Below, in pieces: positions 1 through 6,209 of a DNA stretch of 15,111 bases (its first letter is position 1; every line of letters begins with the position of its first letter). The translations under genes were made by a program, and so were the position numbers. Source of the stretch: Pelagibius sp041565695 (lineage in GTDB: Bacteria; Pseudomonadota; Alphaproteobacteria; Kiloniellales; Kiloniellaceae). Location of the stretch: contig JBFGUI010000081.1 of the NCBI GenBank assembly GCA_041565695.1, positions 1 to 15,111 of the forward strand, written 5' to 3'. Under the pieces are notes generated by a model. It did not search any database and had not been told where the DNA came from. It worked only from the letters and a program-made list of their open reading frames with translations.

Positions 1-723
1 CGCGGCGAAGATCCGGCGGTCCTCGCCCTCGTGCACGAAGGCCTGCACCGTGCGGATGGCGTCCAGCGCCTCGCCGGCATAGACGCCGAGGTCGGCGACG
101 CGGTCCTGGCTGGTGCGGCTGAGGCGCCGCACGCGCCGCCCGTAGGTCAGGATCGGCAGCAGCACCAGCGGCACCACCAGCAAGACCAGCAGAGTCAGCT
201 TCGGCGAGGTGACGACCAGCAGCACCGTGCCGCCGATCAGCAGCAGGAAGTTGCGGATGGCGATGGAGACCGAGGAACCGACCACGGTCTGCAGCAGCGT
301 GGTGTCGGTGGTCAGGCGCGACAGCACCTCGCCGGTGCGGGTCAGCTCGTAGTAGGCCGGCGAGAGGGTGAGGATGTGGTCGAAGACCCTGCGGCGGATG
401 TCGGCCACCACCCGCTCGCCGATCCACGAGACGAGATAGAAGCGCGCGTAGACCGCCAGGGCGAGCAGCGCCACCACGCCGAAGAGCACCAGCACCGCCT
501 GGTTCAGCAGCGCCGTGTTGCCGGCGGAAAAGCCTTCGTCGACCAGGCGGCGCAGGCCCATGCCGAGGCCCAGCACGGTGCCCGAGGCGATCAGCAGAGC
601 GGTCATGGCGCCGGCCAGCTGCAGGCCGTAGGGACGCACGAACTGCCAGAGCTCGACCAGCAGCTTCAGGCTGCCGCGCGCCCGCGCCTCCTCGCGCTGG
701 GGGGCCGGCACGGCGGAAGACAT
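1..723 (-). CDS. ABC exporter, transmembrane half (MsbA-like), partial at left edge
   Basis: The visible 241 residues are the N-terminal transmembrane domain of a type I ABC exporter (subfamily B, MsbA/multidrug-like), an inner-membrane transporter that normally carries its own ATPase domain at the C-terminus. Hydrophobic helices lie near residues 35-57, 72-98, 158-174 and 176-193. Between them are the family's cytoplasmic features: GERVVADIRRRVF at 102-114 and TGEVLSRLTTDT at 130-141. The segment ends just after the conserved AIRTVQAF stretch (222-229), so Walker A and the rest of the ATPase lie off the left edge; full members are about 580-620 residues. The ATG at 723 is the first start in frame, with only a weak GAGA purine run before it. 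The gene is divergent from rpmE. The substrate (lipid, drug or peptide) cannot be told from this half. The family call is firm. Confidence 0.9.
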   Translation of the reverse strand, partial: MSSAVPAPQREEARARGSLKLLVELWQFVRPYGLQLAGAMTALLIASGTVLGLGMGLRRLVDEGFSAGNTALLNQAVLVLFGVVALLALAVYARFYLVSWIGERVVADIRRRVFDHILTLSPAYYELTRTGEVLSRLTTDTTLLQTVVGSSVSIAIRNFLLLIGGTVLLVVTSPKLTLLVLLVVPLVLLPILTYGRRVRRLSRTSQDRVADLGVYAGEALDAIRTVQAFVHEGEDRRIFAA

Positions 724-966
724 TCTCATAACGGCAATCTCACGTAGGCTGAATCCTTGCGGGCCGGGTCCTCGGGACAGGCCTGGAAGATAGCGCCTCG
801 TCGCCGGAATGGCGAACCCGGAAAGTGCGCTCTGTCACCGCCCTGGACTGCGGCAGCCTCGACAGAATTGCGTTCTCCGCAACGCTCGACAAGCCACCGG
901 GCGAGGACGCTCAAGCGTTTGAAATCGCGCCGGCTTTCCGGAGCCGCCGGGGCCGCCGCCAGGGGC

Positions 967-995
967 TTGCACCGGGGGACCGTCTCGGGTATACA
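967..995 (+). promoter_or_regulatory. Probable sigma-70-type promoter of rpmE
   Basis: TTGCAC (967-972) and TATACA (990-995) are separated by exactly 17 bp, a good match to a housekeeping promoter. The predicted transcription start near 1002 gives a leader of about 20 nt before rpmE, with an AGAGGA ribosome-binding site in it. The rest of the 724-1021 gap, between the divergent exporter gene and rpmE, shows nothing else I can support. Confidence 0.55.
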
Positions 996-1021
996 GCGCG
1001 GCGCTTTAGAGGATCGAAGCC

Positions 1022-1243
1022 ATGAAAAAAGACATTCATCCCGACTACCACGAGATCACCATCGTGATGACCGACGGGAGCGAGTTCAAGACGCGCTCCA
1101 CCTACGGGGCCGCGGGCGCCTCCATGCGCCTGGAGATCGACCCCAAGACGCACCCGGCCTGGACCGGCGAGCATCGTCTGGTCGACAGCGGCGGCCAGGT
1201 GGCGAAGTTCAACAAGCGCTTCGGCAGCTTCGGCCTGAAGTAA
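1022..1243 (+). CDS. rpmE: 50S ribosomal protein L31 (cysteine-free type)
   Basis: This 73-residue protein is ribosomal protein L31, a small component of the large subunit that helps bridge the two subunits at the central protuberance. Family hallmarks seen are the start MKKDIHPDYHEITIVMTDG, the central IDPKTHPAWTG and the C-terminal GGQVAKFNKRFGSFGLK. It contains no cysteine, so it is the zinc-free form, which cannot store zinc as the CxxC form of E. coli does; this form is usual in alphaproteobacteria. The ATG at 1022 follows an AGAGGA site by about 10 nt. The gene has its own promoter and an intrinsic terminator, so it is probably transcribed alone. The order exporter, rpmE, DUF1465 gene agrees with what I recall of alphaproteobacterial chromosomes. 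Confidence 0.96.
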   Translation: MKKDIHPDYHEITIVMTDGSEFKTRSTYGAAGASMRLEIDPKTHPAWTGEHRLVDSGGQVAKFNKRFGSFGLK

Positions 1244-1284
1244 GCTTGTCGCCGGCTGCGGCCGGTGGTTCCCGAGAGTTCTGG

Positions 1285-1311
1285 AAAGGGCGGCGGAACG
1301 GCCGCCCTTTT
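1285..1311 (+). terminator. Intrinsic terminator after rpmE
   Basis: A perfect 10-bp stem, AAAGGGCGGC (1285-1294) against GCCGCCCTTT (1301-1310), closes a 6-nt loop. Because the stem itself ends in AAA/TTT, U-rich ends occur on both strands. It probably ends rpmE and may also stop transcripts of the convergent gene at 1356-1826. Confidence 0.85.
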
Positions 1312-1348
1312 GCCATGGCGGCCCCCCTGCGGGCGCTCGCCCTTGTGG

Positions 1349-1365
1349 CCGGGGCTCAGCCCCGG
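1349..1365 (-). other. Hairpin with the stop codon of the DUF1465 gene at its tip
   Basis: CCGGGGC (1349-1355) and GCCCCGG (1359-1365) form a perfect 7-bp stem. Its 3-nt loop, 1356-1358, is exactly the TGA stop of the minus-strand rcdA-like gene. A second short hairpin (GGGCG 1331-1335 with CGCCC 1338-1342) follows in the transcript. Neither has a U-tract, so this is not a classical terminator; it could protect the 3' end or be chance in GC-rich DNA. Confidence 0.45.
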
Positions 1366-1826
1366 AGCTGGCGCTGCGGAGCGTCCTGCAGGGCGTCCAG
1401 ACGGGCGACCCGCTGGTAGAGGTTGTGGGAGCGCTCCAGCAGTTCGGCGAGACGCGGCTGCAGGTCGCCCTCCAGCGGCGGCCTGGTCTCCTCGCAGACC
1501 GACTGGCCGGCGAGGCGGAACTCCGGCGCCTTGGCCTCCTCCCGGGTCATCTCCCCGGCGTGCACCGCCTTCTGCACCAGCAGCCAAGCCATCACCTGGG
1601 TCAGGCGCGAGGTCAGCCGCATGGCCTCGCAGCTCGCCAGCATGCGGTCGTTGGGAGTCAGGCGCTGGCGTTCCTGGGGCTCGCCATGGGTCAGGTAGTC
1701 CCGCGCCTCGCGGGTCAGCGCCAGGGCTTCCTCGAAGGTACTGTCGAAAAAGGTGACGGTGGTCTGGCTCAAACCTGAACTCTCTTGCGGCAGATCGTTT
1801 GAGAGGGTCGGTCGACGGGCAGGCAT
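1356..1826 (-). CDS. rcdA: DUF1465 / RcdA-family protein (regulator of CtrA degradation type)
   Basis: A 156-residue, mostly helical soluble protein of the DUF1465 family. The family's studied member is Caulobacter RcdA, an adaptor that helps hand CtrA and other substrates to the ClpXP protease during the cell cycle. The core that supports this is EAMRLTSRLTQVMAWLLVQ followed by KAVHAGEMT (residues 68-94), which matches the RcdA core as I recall it. The N-terminal 20 residues are polar and poorly conserved. The open frame extends upstream to 1946, but the ATG at 1826 has a GGAAGGGGG ribosome-binding stretch and gives a family-typical length; a TTG at residue 19 is an alternative. The protein has a single distal tail rich in arginine and glutamine. 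It is convergent with rpmE and divergent from ibpA. The family call is firm; the adaptor role in this organism is inferred. Confidence 0.8.
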   Translation of the reverse strand: MPARRPTLSNDLPQESSGLSQTTVTFFDSTFEEALALTREARDYLTHGEPQERQRLTPNDRMLASCEAMRLTSRLTQVMAWLLVQKAVHAGEMTREEAKAPEFRLAGQSVCEETRPPLEGDLQPRLAELLERSHNLYQRVARLDALQDAPQRQLRG

Positions 1827-2007
1827 CCCCGGCCCCCCTTCCAGCCCTTCCTCCGGGGTCCGGGACCCAGCCCCCTTGTGAGCTGGCCGGCGCCAGTCTA
1901 ACCGGCGGCGGCTTAACAATCCCTTGGTTTCGCCGCGCCCCGGCACGGGTGCACGGGAACCCGGCGGTCGAAGGATTCTTTACCTATTCTCAGCGCCGGC
2001 CGCAAGT
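1827..2007. other. Intergenic region between divergent rcdA-like gene and ibpA: no gene seen
   Basis: This part of the 333-bp gap holds no convincing reading frame. It must contain the promoter of the minus-strand rcdA-like gene, but I could not find well-spaced -35 and -10 boxes. The best A/T-rich stretch (around 1912-1922) offers TTGTTA and TAGACT on the minus strand at only 13 bp spacing. An A/T-richer patch at about 1973-1990 is also unassigned. Confidence 0.4.
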
Positions 2008-2037
2008 CTTGAATCGCCCGCAAGCCCTTACGATATA
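2008..2037 (+). promoter_or_regulatory. Possible heat-shock (RpoH-type) promoter of ibpA
   Basis: CTTGAA (2008-2013) is the core of the alphaproteobacterial RpoH -35 box. GATATA (2032-2037), 18 bp further on, is a plausible but imperfect -10. Transcription would start near 2044, leaving a leader of about 115 nt before ibpA, a length that suits a ROSE-type thermosensor. The assignment rests on the -35 match and on the identity of the gene. Confidence 0.45.
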
Positions 2038-2049
2038 GGCTTTGTCGCC

Positions 2050-2162
2050 AGGAGACGCCTCCTGCAGGGTCCCGAGAAAAGGCGGCGCCAACGCAAGGGT
2101 TCGACCCCCAGGGTGGACTCGTTGACTGACACCATGTTGCTCAGAAGGAGAATGTGGACATG
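2050..2162 (+). promoter_or_regulatory. ROSE-like RNA thermometer in the ibpA leader
   Basis: The leader ends in TTGCT (2137-2141), a 4-nt loop and the Shine-Dalgarno AGGAG (2146-2150). TTGCT can pair with AGGAG as U-G, U-A, G-G mismatch, C-G, U-A. That is the weak anti-SD pairing, with an internal G-G, known from ROSE elements (UYGCU motif). Below it the stem continues: CCATG (2132-2136) pairs with TGTGG (2153-2157) past a two-A bulge. Upstream are two more small hairpins, AGGAG/CTCCT (2050-2063) and GGGT/ACCC (2097-2107), giving the multi-hairpin layout of the class. Known ROSE elements melt on heating and free the ribosome-binding site of small heat-shock genes. The motif and gene context are seen; the function is inferred. 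Confidence 0.75.
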
Positions 2163-2630
2163 CGTACCATGGACTTTTCCCCGCTCTACCGCGCCTCGGT
2201 CGGCTTCGACCGGCTTCTGAAATCGCTCGATGCGGCCAGCCGTGTCGAGGAGAGCGCGTTCAGCTATCCGCCCTACAACATCGAGAAGGTCAGTGACGAC
2301 GCCTATCGCATCGTGATGGCCGTCGCCGGCTTCGCCGAGAACGAACTCGACATCACCGCCAAGGAGAACTCGCTCGTGATCTCCGGCCGCAAGGACAAGG
2401 CCGAGGACGAGAACGAGACCAAGTACCTGCACCGCGGCATCGCCAACCGCGCCTTCGAGCGTCGCTTCGACCTCGCCGACCACATCAAGGTGACCGGCGC
2501 GAAGCTGGAGAACGGCCTGCTGTCGGTCGAGCTGGTGCGCGAGATCCCCGAGGCCATGAAGCCGCGGACCATCACCATCACCAGCGGCGAGGGCAAGTCG
2601 TCCAAGGTGATCGAGAACGAAGCGGCCTGA
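2160..2630 (+). CDS. ibpA: Small heat-shock protein, Hsp20/IbpA family
   Basis: This 156-residue cytoplasmic holdase chaperone binds unfolding proteins during heat stress and keeps them ready for DnaK/ClpB refolding. The N-terminus MRTMDFSPLYRASVGFDRLL matches the IbpA type. The alpha-crystallin domain covers about residues 38-130, with AVAGFAENELDITA at 54-67 and the conserved NGLL at 118-121. A C-terminal I-X-I motif (ITI, 138-140) is the usual oligomer contact. A GTG at 2154 is also in frame, but the ATG at 2160 gives the family N-terminus and lies 9 nt after the AAGGAG site (2145-2150), so I prefer it. The gene stands alone between its own leader and a strong terminator. Regulation is probably double: an RpoH-type promoter and the ROSE-like leader. 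Confidence 0.95.
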   Translation: MRTMDFSPLYRASVGFDRLLKSLDAASRVEESAFSYPPYNIEKVSDDAYRIVMAVAGFAENELDITAKENSLVISGRKDKAEDENETKYLHRGIANRAFERRFDLADHIKVTGAKLENGLLSVELVREIPEAMKPRTITITSGEGKSSKVIENEAA

Positions 2631-2682
2631 CGCCGCCTCATTTTTCCACCCTCGACCCGCGAGGGTTCATGACTTGGGCAAG

Positions 2683-2715
2683 CCGGCCGGGTGGTTTCGC
2701 CACCCGGCCGGTTTT
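2683..2715 (+). terminator. Strong intrinsic terminator after ibpA
   Basis: A perfect 12-bp stem, CCGGCCGGGTGG (2683-2694) with CCACCCGGCCGG (2700-2711), closes the loop TTTCG and is followed by TTTTCCTTT. A smaller hairpin (CCCTCG 2649-2654 with CGAGGG 2660-2665), without a T-tract, lies between the ibpA stop and this terminator and may protect the 3' end. Confidence 0.92.
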
Positions 2716-2815
2716 CCTTTGCGCGAAGACTGGCCGCGTCAGCTGCAATGCCAGGTAGAACCGGGCCGGGGCCGGTGATAGTCTCTGGCGCAATCAACCG
2801 GAGATTCGCGACAGC

Positions 2816-3418
2816 ATGCTGACGATCGCACGATTGGCGCCCCGCTTCCTGCTCTGCGGCCTGCTGGCCGGCTTCCTGTCGGGCTGCGGGGTCAACGACA
2901 TTCCGACCTACGACGAGGCCGTGAAGGCCGCCTGGGCGCAGGTCGACAACCAGTACAAGCGACGTGCCGATCTGATCCCCAACCTGGTCGAGGTGGTGAA
3001 GGGCTACGCCGCCCAGGAGCAGGAGACCCTGACCGCCGTGGTCGAGGCCCGGGCCAAGGCGACGCAGACCCAGATCCCCAGCGACCTGCTGTCGAACCCG
3101 GAAGCCTTCCGCAACTTCGAGAGCAGCCAGGGCGCCCTGACCCGGGCACTGTCGCGCCTGCTGGTCGTCGTCGAACGCTATCCCGACCTCAAGTCGAACC
3201 AAAACTTCCTCAGTCTGCAGGCCCAGCTGGAGGGCACGGAGAACCGCATCGCCGTGGCACGGCGCGACTACATCCAGGCGGTTCAGGTCTACAACACCGA
3301 GCTGCGCACCTTCCCCGGTCGCATCTGGCATACCCTGCTCTATTCCGACCTGCAGCCGCGGGAGACCTTCTCCCAGCCGGAGACCCTGGCCGAACCGCCC
3401 CAGGTGAAGTTCAACTAG
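2816..3418 (+). CDS. lemA: LemA-family lipoprotein
   Basis: A 200-residue LemA-family protein. It has an N-terminal hydrophobic signal and a lipobox LSGC (residues 21-24), so it should be a lipoprotein anchored through Cys24 in the cell envelope. The LemA fold is a long helical bundle. Its signatures are clear: QVDNQYKRRADLIPNLVEVV (42-61), and YPDLKSNQNFLSLQAQLEGT with ENRIAVARRDY after it (122-152). The ATG at 2816 follows GGAGA by about 11 nt. It is the first gene of a tight operon with two TPM-domain genes (9 nt and 1 nt gaps), an arrangement known in many bacteria. The molecular role of LemA proteins is not well established; a part in envelope protein handling is often suggested. The family call is very secure. 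Confidence 0.95.
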   Translation: MLTIARLAPRFLLCGLLAGFLSGCGVNDIPTYDEAVKAAWAQVDNQYKRRADLIPNLVEVVKGYAAQEQETLTAVVEARAKATQTQIPSDLLSNPEAFRNFESSQGALTRALSRLLVVVERYPDLKSNQNFLSLQAQLEGTENRIAVARRDYIQAVQVYNTELRTFPGRIWHTLLYSDLQPRETFSQPETLAEPPQVKFN

Positions 3419-3427
3419 GTTGGCGCC

Positions 3428-4189
3428 TTGCAGGTTTTTCCGCTCCGCTCCCTTGCCATCATCTGCGTCTGCCTCTGCTTTGCGGCAGTCGCCGGGGCCG
3501 CTTCGGCGCTCGACTTCCCGGCGCTGACCGGCCGGGTGGTCGACAACGCCGGTCTGCTGGACAGCGCGCAGGAACGGCGCCTCACCGATCAGCTGCGCAG
3601 CCACGAGGCGGCGACCTCCAACCAGGTCGTGGTGGTGACGCTCACCTCCCTGCAGGGCACGACCATCGAGGATTTCGGCTACCAGCTCGGCCGCCACTGG
3701 GGTATCGGCCAGGCGGGCCGCGACAACGGCGTGCTGCTGATCGTCGCGCCCAAGGAACGCAAAGTACGCATCGAGGTGGGATACGGCCTGGAAGGCGACC
3801 TGCCCGACGCGATCGCCAGGACGATCATCGACAACGACATCCTGCCGGCCTTCCGGCGCGACGACTATCCGGCCGGCATCGAGGCCGGCGTCAGCGCCAT
3901 CATCCTCGCCATCGAAGGCGCCTATGAGCCCATGGCGCGCCGGTCTAAGAAGAACGAGACGTTCAGGTATGTGGCCTTTGTGTTCCTGGTCATCATGCTG
4001 CTGATCTTCGTGCGCTTTCTCTACCAGGTCGACCCCAGCGGCGCGCAGCGCTGGCCGGGCGGGGGCAGGCGGATCAGCGGTAGAAGTTCTGACAGGAGCG
4101 GCGGCGGCTTCGGCCGCGGCGGTTCTGGCGGCGGCTTCGGTGGCAGAGGCGGCGGCTTCGGCGGCGGCGGTTCCTCGGGGAGTTGGTGA
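3428..4189 (+). CDS. TPM-domain protein with signal peptide and glycine-rich tail
   Basis: This 253-residue protein carries a TPM domain (TLP18.3/Psb32/MOLO-1 family), linked in plants to photosystem II repair and weak phosphatase activity; its bacterial role is largely unknown. A signal peptide (about 1-27, ending ASA) is followed by VVDNAGLL (37-44) and the core RDNGVLLIVAPKERKVRIEV (98-117), then GYGLEGDLPDA, all standard TPM signatures. After the domain comes one membrane helix (about 180-198) and a Gly/Ser/Arg tail ending GGSSGSW. The domain therefore faces the periplasm and the glycine-rich tail the cytoplasm. There is no ATG or GTG before the signal peptide, so the start is the TTG at 3428, with only an AGG as ribosome-binding site; translation may depend on the lemA stop 9 nt upstream. 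Confidence 0.9.
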   Translation: MQVFPLRSLAIICVCLCFAAVAGAASALDFPALTGRVVDNAGLLDSAQERRLTDQLRSHEAATSNQVVVVTLTSLQGTTIEDFGYQLGRHWGIGQAGRDNGVLLIVAPKERKVRIEVGYGLEGDLPDAIARTIIDNDILPAFRRDDYPAGIEAGVSAIILAIEGAYEPMARRSKKNETFRYVAFVFLVIMLLIFVRFLYQVDPSGAQRWPGGGRRISGRSSDRSGGGFGRGGSGGGFGGRGGGFGGGGSSGSW

Positions 4190-4190
4190 C

Positions 4191-4820
4191 ATGGCGTTCC
4201 TCAGCGACGACGAAAAGCAGCGGCTGCGCGAGCAGATCAGGGCCGTCGAAGCAAAGACCCGCGGCGAAGTGGTCACCGTGATCGCCCGGCAGAGCGACCC
4301 CTACGCCTTCATCCCGCTGCTCTGGGCCAGCGTCATCGCGCTCTCCCTGCCGCCGCTGTTCCTGCTCGCCGCGCCCTGGACCGGCAGCTGGGCGAATTTG
4401 CCCATGGTCTCGGTGGTGCAGCTTGGGTCCTTTCTGGTTCTCTCCGTCCTGTTCGGCTGGCTGCCGCTGAAAATGCGGCTGATCCCGAAGCGGACCCGGC
4501 TGCGCCGCGCCGCGCGTACCGCCCGCGAGCAATTCCTGGCGCAGGGCGTGCACCACACGGAAGACCGCTGCGGTATTCTGATCTTCGTTTCCGTCGCCGA
4601 GCACTACGTCGAGATCCTCGCCGACCGGGGCATCAGCGCGCAGGTCGATCAGGCCGAGTGGGACGCCATCGTCGCCGACTTCATTCAGGCGGTGAAAAAG
4701 GGCGAGGTCGCAGCCGGCTTCGAAAAAGCCATCGGGGCCTGCGGCGCGATCCTGACGGACCGTTTCCCCGCCGTGCCGGGCAGCCGCAACGAACTGCCGG
4801 ATCACCTGATTGAAATGTAG
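4191..4820 (+). CDS. Membrane-anchored TPM-domain protein, third gene of the lemA operon
   Basis: This 209-residue protein begins one base after the previous stop, with GGGGAG about 8 nt upstream of the ATG at 4191; the frame is open further upstream but that part overlaps the preceding gene. The start FLSDDEKQRLREQIRAVEAK and the following TRGEVVTVIARQSD are typical of the shorter TPM proteins that follow lemA. Two membrane helices (about 38-60 and 72-93) interrupt the domain. The C-terminal part has GILIFVSVAEHYVEILADRG (128-147) and FIQAVKKGEVAAGFEKAI, matching the second half of a TPM fold. There is no signal peptide, so the domain probably lies on the cytoplasmic side. The last 19 bp overlap the 3' end of the convergent MFS gene. 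Function is unknown; it presumably works with the two upstream proteins. Confidence 0.88.
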   Translation: MAFLSDDEKQRLREQIRAVEAKTRGEVVTVIARQSDPYAFIPLLWASVIALSLPPLFLLAAPWTGSWANLPMVSVVQLGSFLVLSVLFGWLPLKMRLIPKRTRLRRAARTAREQFLAQGVHHTEDRCGILIFVSVAEHYVEILADRGISAQVDQAEWDAIVADFIQAVKKGEVAAGFEKAIGACGAILTDRFPAVPGSRNELPDHLIEM

Positions 4821-6001
4821 GTCGACCGCCCGGCGCGCCAGGCCAGCAGGAACAACCCCAGCCCGGCAAGCGCCGCCGCCAGCATGACGATCAGCACCAG
4901 GTCGTAGCTGCCGAGTTCCCACAAGAGCGCGCCGGCGAAAGGCGCCACGGCCACCGTCAGCTTGAAGATCATCGCCTGCGTGCCGCTGACGGCGCCGAAG
5001 TTGGCGCGCCCCAGGATGTCGCCGATCACCAGCGGCTTCATGATCGAGGTCACGCCGTGGCCGCTGCCCTGCAGGATGACGAAGGGCACCAGCATCATCG
5101 GCGCCAGCGAGGCGGTGATCAGCGACAGCGTCGCCAGGGCCACCGCCAGAAAGCAGGCGACGGTGATGCCGCGGTTTGAGACGTGGCGCTCCACCGCCAT
5201 CATGGCGAGCCGCCCGGCCACCTGCATGGGCCCGATCATGGCCGCGGCGAAGACCGCCATGCCCGCGGGAATGCCGCGCTCGTCGAGCAGCGGCAGCAGG
5301 TGGTTGAGGATGGTCGAGTGGTTGAGGCCGAGGAGGGCAAAGCCGACGGCGAGCAGCCAGAAGGCCGGGCGACGCAGGAAGCCGACCGGCCGGCTCTCCG
5401 CCGCACCCTCTTCCAGCGGCATCTCCGCTTCCGCCACCGTCGCTTCCAGCTGCCTTGCGCCGCGCCACATCAGCGGCAGGGCGACGAGGCAGATCAGAAA
5501 CGCGAAGGCGAAGCAGCTGGCGCGCCAGCCGAAGACCTCGGCGATGCCGTGGGCCAGGGGAAAGGACAGGGTACCGGCAAGGCCGGCGACCAGGGTGATG
5601 AGGGTGATGGGCCGCCGCGCCGCGTCGCCGTGCGCGCGCACCACCACGGCAAAGCAGGCGTCGTAGAGACAGAAGCCGGTGGCGGTGCCGATCAGGCACC
5701 ACAGCAGATAGAACTGCCAGAGGTTCTGCACCAGGCCGAGCAGGCCGATGCAGATGCCGCCGGCCAGCGCGCCGCCGGCCAGCGCCTGGGGTCCGAGGCC
5801 GCGGTCGATGAGCCGCCCGGCCAGCGGCGAGAACACCGCCGAGAGCCCGATCGACAGCGTCACCGCACCGGTCAGCGCCGCCTTGTCCCAGCCGAAGGCG
5901 GTCTCCCAGCGCAGGATCAGCGCCGGGAAGCCGTAGAACAGCCCGGCCCAGACGATGGTCTGGGCGATGGCCAGCTGCCAGACCGCCGGAAGACTCCGCA
6001 C
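4802..6001 (-). CDS. Major facilitator superfamily (MFS) transporter
   Basis: A 399-residue inner-membrane protein with about twelve hydrophobic segments and a central polar stretch around residues 190-215, the usual MFS plan of two six-helix halves. The motif A-like GRLIDRGLGP (62-71) follows the second helix. The N-terminal IVWAGLFYGFPALILRWETA resembles secondary transporters of the OFA/monocarboxylate-like and efflux branches, but the substrate cannot be told. The frame is open to 6052 (TTG), but GTG at 6001 has GGGGGAAGG placed about 6-8 nt upstream and gives a normal MFS N-terminus, so I use it. The gene is monocistronic, divergent from the heme-sensor kinase and convergent with the lemA operon, whose last gene it overlaps by 19 bp. 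Confidence 0.88.
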   Translation of the reverse strand: MRSLPAVWQLAIAQTIVWAGLFYGFPALILRWETAFGWDKAALTGAVTLSIGLSAVFSPLAGRLIDRGLGPQALAGGALAGGICIGLLGLVQNLWQFYLLWCLIGTATGFCLYDACFAVVVRAHGDAARRPITLITLVAGLAGTLSFPLAHGIAEVFGWRASCFAFAFLICLVALPLMWRGARQLEATVAEAEMPLEEGAAESRPVGFLRRPAFWLLAVGFALLGLNHSTILNHLLPLLDERGIPAGMAVFAAAMIGPMQVAGRLAMMAVERHVSNRGITVACFLAVALATLSLITASLAPMMLVPFVILQGSGHGVTSIMKPLVIGDILGRANFGAVSGTQAMIFKLTVAVAPFAGALLWELGSYDLVLIVMLAAALAGLGLFLLAWRAGRSTYISIR

Positions 6002-6041
6002 GCTTTCCCTTCCCCCACAGAACCCCGCCGCCCCCTGAGCG

Positions 6042-6073
6042 GCCGGCCGCAACGATCATAGGCCGCGGCCGGC
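6042..6073 (-). other. Inverted repeat in the leader of the MFS gene
   Basis: GCCGGCCGC (6042-6050) and GCGGCCGGC (6065-6073) form a perfect 9-bp stem around a 14-nt spacer. It lies about 40 nt upstream of the MFS start codon and would be in its mRNA leader. The divergent gap (6002-6209) also has its only A/T-rich patch at 6101-6130, the likely promoter zone for the MFS gene and the kinase. I could not assign -35 and -10 boxes. The structure may be a leader hairpin or an operator, or chance in GC-rich DNA. Confidence 0.4.
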
Positions 6074-6209
6074 GAGGGCCGCCAGCCATAGCGGATAGCC
6101 CGAATAGAGTTACGCATTATTAACCACTTTGGGCGAACCATCAGCCGACCGCGCCGCGTGCCGCGGTCGTTGGCCGGACATTCGGCCGTGTTCATTGGGT
6201 AGGCGCCAG

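Noticed and set aside
31..747. Plus-strand open frame of 238 codons at the left edge
   Set aside because: Gln/His-rich shadow of the ABC exporter encoded on the minus strand.
4050..4186. Glycine-codon repeats (GGCGGC-rich) as a candidate tandem repeat or CRISPR-like array
   Set aside because: These encode the glycine-rich tail normal for this TPM protein class; units are irregular and there are no spacers.
2303..4276. Very long minus-strand open frame (657 codons) across ibpA, lemA and the TPM gene
   Set aside because: It is antisense to three well-recognised genes and composed of odd, low-similarity sequence; long antisense frames are expected in DNA this GC-rich.
4074..6089. Long minus-strand open frame (671 codons) across the MFS gene and the TPM genes
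   Set aside because: Arginine-, alanine- and glycine-rich out-of-frame product overlying the MFS gene, which has clear helices in another frame.
6109..6124. Possible CtrA-type box (GTTAC...TTAAC) in the divergent MFS/kinase region
   Set aside because: The half-site spacing is one base off the TTAA-N7-TTAA consensus and the first half is imperfect; one A/T-rich patch between genes is not enough.
6129..6209. 27-residue N-terminal extension of the histidine kinase from a TTG at 6129
   Set aside because: No ribosome-binding site, and the added residues are polar, Arg-rich and precede a normal cytoplasmic lead-in; the GTG at 6210 is preferred, though not proven.
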